From Rhynchopus euleeides (lineage: Eukaryota; Euglenozoa; Diplonemea; Diplonemida; Diplonemidae), in contig OY723258.1 in the NCBI GenBank assembly GCA_963210315.1, forward strand, positions 2,388,458 through 2,452,457: a stretch of 64,000 nt of DNA, read 5' to 3'. The position numbers were made by a program, and so were the translations under genes. Within the stretch, counting starts at the first letter, position 1. Each line of letters begins with the position of its first letter. The notes beneath the pieces were generated by a model. It saw only the letters and a list, made by a program, of their open reading frames with translations, did not search any database and was not told the DNA's origin. Below are positions 34,357-42,261 of the stretch, piece by piece.

Positions 34357-35172
34357 ATGGCACGAATGCGGGAGCGGGTGATCCAAATAGAGTGCGGGTC
34401 CCCAGATGCACCCCGAGAGCGCCTGGGGCTGGACCTGTTGGGTACAAACGTGGTGTCCGTCAAATCCGGCATGCACGGTGACCGCTCCGGAGTGCACGTG
34501 GGGTCGTGCATCCTGGAGGTGGATGGCGTGGCGGCGACACACAAAGGTGTGTGTCGCCGGCTTGCCGGAGGCGGGTCACATGTCCTCCGGGTGCAAGAGT
34601 ACCAAGTCGAGGGAGATGTGCTGTCAGGCATGAAGTACCTCTGGGTGACAGGGCTCCCCGAGACATACCCAGCGGACCGGGCAGAAAGCCTTTTCAGGCA
34701 GTGCGGGACGGTATTTCAGATGTGGCAGCGCGGTGGGGCATATGTTTTGGAGTACAGGACACCTCCGCTGCAGGCCCTGAAGGCTCTGAAGGAGCTTGTC
34801 GTGGAAGACGTTGAAGGACAGCATCTCACGGTGGAGTACCGGACGGATCCCTCTCTGCCCCCTGCGCCAGCACCCAGGCGGCCTCCACAACCCGATCCTC
34901 GCGATCGCACCCAGGATACACACCAAGGAAGGGAGCGTGACGACATGCGCCCGAGGCGCGACACTGGTCCAGAGACGACGGACCCATCGGTATGGTGCCA
35001 ACGAGTTCTTCTTTCTGAACGTTCTGTGCATGTCGGCAAGACACCAGCGGAAGATATTCCATTCAAAATACCCGTGTGTGCGCCGGAACTCCCCTCTGTG
35101 GCCACTGCGGGGTGGAGTGTAGGTTTAGACACCCTTCCTGGTTTCACACGCAAGACAGTCGGGAGAAGGTGA
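34357..35172 (+). CDS. Small protein with PDZ-like and RRM-like domains
   Basis: ATG 34,357 opens a 271-codon frame (the frame is also open from a GTG at 34,285). Residues ~15-85 resemble a PDZ domain: LGLDLLGTNVVSVKSGMHGD and then GSCILEVDGVAATHKGVCRRL. Residues ~92-165 resemble an RNA-recognition motif: KYLWVTGLPETYPADRAESL, AYVLEYRTPPLQALKALKEL and LTVEY. The tail is charged and proline/arginine-rich. PDZ joined to RRM is unusual; a LINE ORF1-type protein or a host RNA-binding protein are both possible. The next ORF starts six bases after its stop, in the same frame. Confidence 0.5.
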   Translation: MARMRERVIQIECGSPDAPRERLGLDLLGTNVVSVKSGMHGDRSGVHVGSCILEVDGVAATHKGVCRRLAGGGSHVLRVQEYQVEGDVLSGMKYLWVTGLPETYPADRAESLFRQCGTVFQMWQRGGAYVLEYRTPPLQALKALKELVVEDVEGQHLTVEYRTDPSLPPAPAPRRPPQPDPRDRTQDTHQGRERDDMRPRRDTGPETTDPSVWCQRVLLSERSVHVGKTPAEDIPFKIPVCAPELPSVATAGWSVGLDTLPGFTRKTVGRR

Positions 35173-35178
35173 AAGGAA

Positions 35179-35490
35179 ATGAGAGTGCACACACTTTTCG
35201 AACACATTAATCGCCCCATCACGGCATCGCAGGCAACAGCAGACGGTCCACAGACGCCCATGGTGTACGACAAGCCGCCAACACTACCAAGCGGGTTCCT
35301 GGCCTGGTTCTGGTGTGGTTTATGTGGAGTCGCGATGAACAAAGCCAAACGGCCCTTTCGGAATATCAGTGGTCTGAAACTGCACATGATGAAAAGTCAT
35401 GGAGGTGTCCGAGAAGACATGATAATGGAGCGGGACCTAACAACCGACGGCGAGGGGGAGGACGAACAAATAGAAGAAGCTGAGGAATGA
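35179..35490 (+). CDS. Short ORF with a C2H2 zinc finger
   Basis: 103 codons. The centre reads WCGLCGVAMNKAKRPF, then LKLHMMKSHGG, a C-x2-C...H-x4-H finger. The C-terminus is acidic (GEGEDEQIEEAEE). It follows the PDZ/RRM ORF in the same frame after a stop and six bases, so the two could be one broken gene, one spliced gene or the 5' part of a retroelement. C2H2 fingers of this kind are common at the N-terminus of R2-type LINE proteins, and one also occurs in the LINE downstream. Confidence 0.45.
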   Translation: MRVHTLFEHINRPITASQATADGPQTPMVYDKPPTLPSGFLAWFWCGLCGVAMNKAKRPFRNISGLKLHMMKSHGGVREDMIMERDLTTDGEGEDEQIEEAEE

Positions 35491-35868
35491 CGGCGTGAAG
35501 AGGCGCGGAGGTATCCGCGCTCACGGGGGCGTGTACGACAGTTGTGACTCTGTACTTGTTACTTTGGGCAACTCAGACAACAACTCAACTCTCAGGATGT
35601 ATTCATGATAGATAAGATGTAACTGAGGTATCGAGACAAGGAGGGAGATACTTCCTCGTTAGAAGAAGTCATGTCCAGAGCAGGGCGTCGGTCCTGTCGC
35701 CACTAGTTCGCAGGGATCTCACAAAAATGTGTCGCCGAAGCGGGAAGGAAGTTGGCCGGGTCGTGGAGTCATTTTATCTCACCTCGGCCTGAGTTGCTCG
35801 GCACCCGAGAAGCAGGATCAGAAACGATGTGGGAGCATCCGACTGTCCTCTGTTCCTTGTGCTGGAAC
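35491..35868. other. No supported gene
   Basis: Spacer after the zinc-finger ORF. Nothing recognised. Confidence 0.4.
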
Positions 35869-35956
35869 CTGGAGCTGTGGGCATTCAGTTTCTTGATACC
35901 TGCAGCTTGTGGGTATTGAGATTCTTGAAAATCTTGAGCTGTAGGTCGAAGCTCAA
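35869..35956 (+). repeat. Decayed relic of the 32-bp tRNA-array minisatellite
   Basis: Reads GAGCTGTGGGCATTCAGTTT, CTTGTGGGTATTGAGATTCT and then TGAAAATCTTGAGCTGTAGG, about two and a half diverged copies of the monomer that makes up 49,886-54,882 and 56,115-57,857. It is 14 kb away from those arrays and outside the tRNA cluster. Confidence 0.7.
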
Positions 35957-35993
35957 GTCAGTGGGTCGGTGGATCTTCCTAGTTGATCTGATA

Positions 35994-36327
35994 TACCGTA
36001 TACGTAAATATTATGGAACGTAAATATTATGGAACGGGCCCATTTTTGGCCGGTCCGTTCCATAATATTTACGTTCCATAATATTTACAGGGCCAGTTGG
36101 GGACTCGGTGGTGAGGACGGCTTGCGTCAGGTAATCGCGCGAAAAGTGCACGAGTAGGTCCCGTCAGGGACTCTGTATGCCGTCCGATCACCTGGTCCAA
36201 GTCCCCGAGTCGCAGAAAGCCCTGTAAATATTATGGAACGAAAAAAATCTTGAACGCCAACCCACCAGCGTTCCAAAATATTTACGTTCCATAATATTTA
36301 CGTTCCAAAATATTTACGTATACGGTA
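35994..36327. mobile_element. Palindromic-ended MITE, copy 3
   Basis: Same family and orientation as 24,716-25,064, from TACCGTATACGTAAATATTA to ACGTATACGGTA. It differs from copy 1 by only a few bases, so transposition was recent. TA at both outer edges. Confidence 0.9.
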
Positions 36328-36768
36328 TATACGATCCGGTGCACAAACAAACATACTTTGCCAACGGCCTCGAATTTGCTCCACGACGATCCAACAATGC
36401 AATTCAGTGTGCGTTTTCGCTGTGGGATATGTCACACTGCCAGCCACAGGTGCACACTTGACACAATGAGGACATCTCTGGCAGGTTGGTATACACACTC
36501 GTGCTCCCTGGTCGGTTGGGTTTGGTTGGGCCCCCCCCCCCCCCCCCTCCCTTGGGCATCCCCCATTCCACCCCTTCCCTCACCCTTTTCCCCTTTCCAA
36601 TCTTCTTGACCTTGTGGGCGGGCAGAGCCGGGAGGGCTGGTTGGGCCTTAGATTCATTTTACTGCAACCAACAACCCACTCCCCCTTGGGCCACTTGTCC
36701 CTTGGGCTCTGTTCCCCACCATCCATCCCCCTCCACTCCCCCAACCCCCAACCCCACGAGCACGAGTG
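36328..36768. other. Spacer or leader upstream of the LINE ORF
   Basis: Contains a 17-base C-run at 36,531-36,547 and a long pyrimidine tract before the ORF. It is probably the 5' UTR of the LINE, but its start is not marked by any repeat that I can see. Confidence 0.4.
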
Positions 36769-39700
36769 ATGGAAGGGCGAGAGCCGCCCAGGCGATGGCA
36801 GGCCCAGATGGGGGCGACGCTGGCGGTGGTGGCGCTCGCGGTGCTGACGACAGCACCGCTGGAGCAGAAGCAGCCCGGGTCGCCCCCGGTAGCGCAGCCC
36901 GGGTCGCCCCCGGTCGCAGGAGAGCGCGGGCTGGCCGCCCCTGACGAGGGGCGCGCCAGGCGAGAGGAGCAGGGGCCTCGTGCGAGGCCTCTGCTGACAC
37001 CCTGCCTGCAAGGCAGGGGAGCGCGTCGGCCTCACCCGCCGGCAGTGCGCACCTCTCGCGGGAAAGTAGTGGTTGCGGCACGCCCACCACGTCCCCCCAA
37101 CATGCTGCAAGCGGCGGTTCCGCTAACGGTGAGGCCGCCGGGCCGTGCCCCAGCCCACCGACAGCAGCGGAAGGGGTGGCAGCCCGGGTCGCCCCCGGTC
37201 CCCGCGAGTTGGCTGGGCCAGGTCCCCCGAGGGACCAGGCCAACGGTACCGCTGCCTGTGTCTCTCCCCTCCCCCCTTGGGGGCCCCATGGGTGGATTGG
37301 GTGGGAGGTGGAACGGGAGCTGGGCCACCCCCCCTTTGGGTGGCGAATGGGTGGTGGCAGGGAGGGTGCCCCCCCCCCGTTGGGGTGGTGACCGGGTGGT
37401 GGCAGGGAGGGTCGGTGGGGACAACAACAGCAACGAAGCCAGCGTGGCCGACACGGGTCTCGCGAACGGGAGCGCTGTCCAGCTAGCCCCACGCCGGCTC
37501 AGGGTCAGGACACCAGCAGTCTTCTCATCGATGCATCGCAACAATACATACCGCATCGCACGGACGGGGTGTGAGACGCCGCGTGCTGCGGGTCACTACG
37601 ACAACGGGCACCTCACTACATGTGGCGCCATCACTGCTGCGGGCCTGGCACACAGCAACGGGACTTTTTCTACTGCATTCCCTGTCGGCGGGACGCGGTG
37701 GGCAACGGGCGATTCTGACGACACTATCTGCAGGCAGCTGACATCAACGAAGGAGGTGGGGTGCATGTTGGACTGCAGCGTGTACAGGGCAGCGAGGACG
37801 CACGGTGGGCGTCTGGCGACTGGGGACGACAAAGGCAAAGTACGTGTGAGGGACTTGAAAGGGTTGCGGAGCGCCACAGTGCTGGAGCGTAGCAGCGGGG
37901 AGGTTTACAGCATTGCGGGGTCGGGCCTGAGGAACTTCGGCGGGCCAGGGGGGAGGTGTGGTGGCAGACAGACGTGTGCGGACCCCAAGCCGACCCTCTC
38001 CGACCTCAAGGGCTCCACTTGCACCTGCGCGGTCAACAACACAGTGACAGTGACTGGGGTGAAGACAACATGCACGCGCGATGAGGCCGTGGCAAAGCCG
38101 TGGGGTGACGGTCGGACCTGCAAGGACCCCAACATAAAGTGCTCGTGGGACTGCGGCAGCGGCGACGACGGCACCTGTGGGGCAGGGTGGGGCATTCACG
38201 GCCGGGCCAGACTACTCCGGGTGTTATGGTGGGCGGCGCAGCGGAGCGGCATCGTGGGGCCAATGGTGGCGGGGGTGGCGCTGCTCTGCGGCGACGTGGG
38301 AGCCAGTGTGGCATGGGTGGCGCAGGTGACGGGGCGAGCAGCCTGGGGGCTCATGGCAGCGGGCCGCCTCCGCGTCGCCCGCTTGCAGCTGGTGTGGATC
38401 GGGTGGACGCTCTGGTGCGGGGCGTGTGTGGAGGCGGAGGCAGGAGGCTGGGAGGGGCTGCAGGGGAGCGGCGCGGTGCTGCTGAGTGCGGGGTGGCTGG
38501 GTGCGCGGTGGGCGACCCTCCGCGCTCACATGGCGTGGTGGCCGAGTGGGGCGCAGGCCCTCTCCCTGACGCTGTGGATGCTTGTGGTGCTGGCGGGAGT
38601 GGCGGACCCGATGGGGCTGTTGCCTGCGTGGGGAGTGGAGGGCCTCGCCTGGGTGGATGTGGCAGCGGGCGCAGCAGGCGGGTGGGTGACGGGACTGTGC
38701 GGGGCCGCGGGTCCGTGGCTGCTCATGGCGTGTGCGCAGCTGAGCATCTGGTGGCTCTTTGAGCCGTACCCTCGGGAGGGCCGCCAGCCCAGACGCAGAT
38801 GGCGGGCTCGCCGACCGAGCCGAGCGGTGTCGATGTGGTGGGTGGGAGGAGGGCGTCGCCTGGTACGGCGGGCGGCGCTCATGGGGGTGCGAGTGTTCGG
38901 GGGCGCCCGCCGGGGGGACGGGGTGCTTTGCCCAGGGCCGGGACCGGGAGTGGCGCACGTGCCCTCGGAGTGCTGGAAGCCAGACGGGCCACCGGAGGAG
39001 GCCCTCCCGGTCCTGCAGGCAGCTGGGGTACGAAGCTGTGTACCAGGGGACAACCTGGTCGTGGCAGACGGCGCGTTGCAGCGCTGGGCAGACGCGGGCG
39101 AGTGTGTGGTGGTGTGGGTGCAGGGCGGGGACCTCCCGGTGGTGTACGCAGCACCGACGTACCGGGCCAAGACGCGGGAGGCTCTCCGCCGGTACCCCAA
39201 GGTGGTGCTGGCGCCGTCGGAGACGGGGGTTGCCTGTGCGGTTGCGTCGGAAGCGCAGGCGACGAGGCTGATGGGCAAGGGGCGGCTGGTCTGGGATGCG
39301 AGCGGTGACGGAGCGGCTTGCGTAGCGCTGGCACCGGACGCGCTGAGCGGTGGGGGCGAGGGGCAGAGCATGCGGGCGGTGGACGCCATCCTGCCGGTCG
39401 GAGCATCCCGGGTCCCCAACGTGTCGCAGCACGACTGTGGGTACCTGGCGCTAGGGTACGAGCAGGAGGAGGTGCAGAGCGAGCGGGACGCGATCGCAAC
39501 GCTGGCTGCGAGTCAGCCCAACCTCAAGGGCTTCTTCACGTCGCCGGAGGCATACGCGGAGTACCTATGCGGGGTGCGAGCGGAGAGGCACATGGACCAC
39601 CTCACCCTGCACCTCGCGGCGCGTGAGGGGGACTTCCAGGTGCTGGTGGTGCAGCCGGGGCAGCCCACGCTCCTCATCGGGGCGGTCCCGAAGCCGCGCC

Positions 39701-42261
39701 CCAAAGCGCCGAGGGGACCGGGCAGGAAGGAGGGGGATCCGCTGCGGGTGGTGGCACTGGCGAGCACCCACTACGAGAAGGTCGTTGCGTCCGCTACGGC
39801 GCTAGCAGAGCTGAAGCGGGCTGCGAAGCGCACCACCCTGACTGCGCAGAACGCGGGAGAGCAGCCGGCCGAGGGAGGCGACGGGGTGGACATCTCGGGG
39901 AAGCTAGTCGAGGTCGCCACGTCGAAGTGCTGGTGTCCGGTCGACACGTGCTCCCGCTCGCTGGTGAGGGGCGGGTCGTCGATACAGCGCTCGTCCCTCA
40001 CCAAACACATGAACAAGCATGTGGAAGAGGACGGTATCTCCCCCCGGGAGATGCAGCAGCTGCTGCGGCAGTCGGGCCTGCGCACGTGTGCGGTGTGCAG
40101 CACGGTGATGGCGCTGACGGACTCGAAGCGCAAGCAGGCGGAGGTGTGCCGGGCCTGCGAGCCGAAGGTGCAGGCCGAGGAGCTGGGGGAGCCGAGTGCG
40201 GCCCAGGGCCGCTACGAGGGCCTGCCGGAGTGGGGGCGCATCGCCGAGTCGGGGGTGCGGACGTGGGAGGCGGTCCCCAGAGAGCTGCAGGGGGAATGGG
40301 CGGCGTGCTTCCGGGACGCGTGCCGGGAGGCGGCAGCGACGCAGACGGACGCGGCGTACCGGGTGCTCGCCATGGTGCCGCAGCTCGCGCTGCGGAAGGA
40401 GCGGATGGGCAAGGCGCGCAAGGCCCAGACGCTCCGCCAGCGGCGGCTGCTGATCGGGAGGCTGCGCCAGGGGGAGCACGCCCAGGTGTGGGCTGCGGAG
40501 GCGGGGAAGCGCAAGCCCGGGGGCGAGCCAGCACGGCCCCCGGCGGGGCAGGGGGACCCGACGGAGGAGCACCGGCGCTGGCAGGGGCGGGTGCAGAAGT
40601 TGACGGCGCAGGGCCGCACGTCGGCGGCGGTGAAGGCTCTGACACCGGATGCGGTCGCCCCCCAGTCGGACGAGACGCTGCAGCAGCTCCAGAAGAAACA
40701 CCCGACGGGGAAGCCGGCGCAGTGCGGCAAGGTGGACCCAGCACTTTGTGAGGCGTTTACCCCGCTGGAAGTGCTGAAGGCGGTGAACGGGTTTCCCACG
40801 GGGTCCGCAGGGGGTTCCCTCGGGCTCAGGCCGGATCACCTGAAGGCGGCGGTGGCGCACCCGACTGCACGTGCCCTCCCGGCGCTCACGCATCTGGTGA
40901 ACGGGTTGGCGCGGGGGGCGGCGCCGGACACGACACGGGCATGGCTGGCGGGGGCGAGCCTGACGGCGCTCCGCAAGGGGGACGCGGATGTGCGGCCAAT
41001 CGCGTGTGGCGAGTCGATCAGGCGCCTGGTGGCGAAGCTCATCGCGGCGAGGCATCGGGACGAGGCGAAGACGATTCTCCTTCGGGGTAAGCAGGTCGGG
41101 GTGGGTGTACGGCAGGGGGCGGAGGCGGCGACGGCGGTGGTCGCCAACTTCGCTGCGAGGAGCAAGGGCCAGGACGCGTGCATCCTCAAGATCGACTACA
41201 CGAACGCGTTTAACGCGGTCGATCGCACAGCCTTCCTGAAGCAGGTTGAGGAGAAGTTCCCGGGGATGTTGCCGTGGGTGGCGTGGTGCTACACGCAACC
41301 CACGAACCTGCAGTTTGGGGATAAACGCCTGCAGTCAGCATGTGGTGTGCAGCAGGGGGACCCCCTGGGGCCGCTGCTCTTCTCCCTGGCGATCGCGCCC
41401 ATAGCAGAGGAGGTGGCACAACTCCCGGGTGTCCAAGGGACAGTGTGGTTCCTCGATGACGGGGTGGTGATGGGCTCAGGGTACGCGGTGAGCCGAGCGT
41501 ACGAGCACATCGTGCGGCGCAGCCGGGACATGGGGCTTACGGTCCGGGAGGACAAGTGTGAGCTGGTGGACATAGCGGGTCACTCCCTCGCGACATGGGA
41601 AGGGTGGGGCCTGAAGGTGAAGGAGAAGCCCAAGGGATCGCCACTTGAGGGCATCCGATGGATCCGGGAGAGCAACTTCGAGCTGCTCGGAGCCCCCATT
41701 GGTGACGCGGCATGGTGCGAGGAGTACATGCAGGCTCGGGTCAAGGTCTTCGTCAGGTCGCTGGACGCGCTGGACAAGCTGTCGGATTCGCAGACCGCCT
41801 TCGTCCTGCTGCGGGAGTGCCTGGGGTTTGCTCGTATGGTCTTCTTCATGCGGGCTATAGGGGCTACGGGGGCGACGAAGTATCTGGACAGGTACGACGC
41901 GCGGGTCCAGCGGAGCCTCGCACGGCTCCTGGGGTACGAGGATGAGTGTCTCCCCCAGGAGGCGGTGCTGCAGGCGTCGCTCCCGGTGCGGGTCGGCGGC
42001 CTCGGTGTCCGTAAGGCCGCAGACCACTGGCATGCGGCGGCGCTGGCGTCGAGTGCAGGGACTGCGGGGCTCTGCCGCAGGCTGGACCGCAACTTCGTCT
42101 GGGACGCGGAGGGCTGGCGGCGGACCGCGCTCTCGTACAACGAGATGGTGGCAGAGGGGTGGCAGAGGGGTGGCAGGTGGACCCAGATGCACCCCCAGTC
42201 AGAGCCCCGGAGCAGCGCACCCTGTCCCTCGGCATCCTGGAGGCAGGGTACAACGCCCTGA
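36769..42261 (+). CDS. LINE ORF, 5' part: membrane-like region, OTU-like protease, zinc fingers, reverse transcriptase
   Basis: About 1,830 codons from ATG 36,769 (a GTG lies just before). Residues 1-250 are low-complexity Pro/Gly/Arg. Residues ~258-387 have two WD-like lines (RWATGDSDD, RLATGDDKGKVRVRDL). Residues ~482-667 are strongly hydrophobic and Trp-rich with several possible membrane segments. An OTU-like domain follows (QHDCGYLALGYE with C890, MDHLTLHLAAREGDFQVLVV, THYEKV with H1001). A C2H2 finger (~1054-1084) and a four-Cys finger (CAVC...CRAC) come next. RT begins near 1331: IDYTNAFNAVDR (D1476), GVQQGDPLGPLLFSLAI, and WFLDDGV (D1563, D1564), FLDD in place of the usual YADD. The true frame is lost at an 11-bp duplication (42,148-42,169), so the last ~30 residues are out of frame. 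Confidence 0.8.
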   Translation: MEGREPPRRWQAQMGATLAVVALAVLTTAPLEQKQPGSPPVAQPGSPPVAGERGLAAPDEGRARREEQGPRARPLLTPCLQGRGARRPHPPAVRTSRGKVVVAARPPRPPNMLQAAVPLTVRPPGRAPAHRQQRKGWQPGSPPVPASWLGQVPRGTRPTVPLPVSLPSPLGGPMGGLGGRWNGSWATPPLGGEWVVAGRVPPPRWGGDRVVAGRVGGDNNSNEASVADTGLANGSAVQLAPRRLRVRTPAVFSSMHRNNTYRIARTGCETPRAAGHYDNGHLTTCGAITAAGLAHSNGTFSTAFPVGGTRWATGDSDDTICRQLTSTKEVGCMLDCSVYRAARTHGGRLATGDDKGKVRVRDLKGLRSATVLERSSGEVYSIAGSGLRNFGGPGGRCGGRQTCADPKPTLSDLKGSTCTCAVNNTVTVTGVKTTCTRDEAVAKPWGDGRTCKDPNIKCSWDCGSGDDGTCGAGWGIHGRARLLRVLWWAAQRSGIVGPMVAGVALLCGDVGASVAWVAQVTGRAAWGLMAAGRLRVARLQLVWIGWTLWCGACVEAEAGGWEGLQGSGAVLLSAGWLGARWATLRAHMAWWPSGAQALSLTLWMLVVLAGVADPMGLLPAWGVEGLAWVDVAAGAAGGWVTGLCGAAGPWLLMACAQLSIWWLFEPYPREGRQPRRRWRARRPSRAVSMWWVGGGRRLVRRAALMGVRVFGGARRGDGVLCPGPGPGVAHVPSECWKPDGPPEEALPVLQAAGVRSCVPGDNLVVADGALQRWADAGECVVVWVQGGDLPVVYAAPTYRAKTREALRRYPKVVLAPSETGVACAVASEAQATRLMGKGRLVWDASGDGAACVALAPDALSGGGEGQSMRAVDAILPVGASRVPNVSQHDCGYLALGYEQEEVQSERDAIATLAASQPNLKGFFTSPEAYAEYLCGVRAERHMDHLTLHLAAREGDFQVLVVQPGQPTLLIGAVPKPRPKAPRGPGRKEGDPLRVVALASTHYEKVVASATALAELKRAAKRTTLTAQNAGEQPAEGGDGVDISGKLVEVATSKCWCPVDTCSRSLVRGGSSIQRSSLTKHMNKHVEEDGISPREMQQLLRQSGLRTCAVCSTVMALTDSKRKQAEVCRACEPKVQAEELGEPSAAQGRYEGLPEWGRIAESGVRTWEAVPRELQGEWAACFRDACREAAATQTDAAYRVLAMVPQLALRKERMGKARKAQTLRQRRLLIGRLRQGEHAQVWAAEAGKRKPGGEPARPPAGQGDPTEEHRRWQGRVQKLTAQGRTSAAVKALTPDAVAPQSDETLQQLQKKHPTGKPAQCGKVDPALCEAFTPLEVLKAVNGFPTGSAGGSLGLRPDHLKAAVAHPTARALPALTHLVNGLARGAAPDTTRAWLAGASLTALRKGDADVRPIACGESIRRLVAKLIAARHRDEAKTILLRGKQVGVGVRQGAEAATAVVANFAARSKGQDACILKIDYTNAFNAVDRTAFLKQVEEKFPGMLPWVAWCYTQPTNLQFGDKRLQSACGVQQGDPLGPLLFSLAIAPIAEEVAQLPGVQGTVWFLDDGVVMGSGYAVSRAYEHIVRRSRDMGLTVREDKCELVDIAGHSLATWEGWGLKVKEKPKGSPLEGIRWIRESNFELLGAPIGDAAWCEEYMQARVKVFVRSLDALDKLSDSQTAFVLLRECLGFARMVFFMRAIGATGATKYLDRYDARVQRSLARLLGYEDECLPQEAVLQASLPVRVGGLGVRKAADHWHAAALASSAGTAGLCRRLDRNFVWDAEGWRRTALSYNEMVAEGWQRGGRWTQMHPQSEPRSSAPCPSASWRQGTTP
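42148..42169 (+). repeat. 11-bp tandem duplication that shifts the LINE frame
   Basis: The unit GTGGCAGAGGG stands twice (42,148-42,158 and 42,159-42,169). Upstream and downstream coding run in different frames, and the extra 11 bases account exactly for the shift. This is most simply a slippage mutation in a once continuous ~3,100-codon ORF. Confidence 0.8.
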
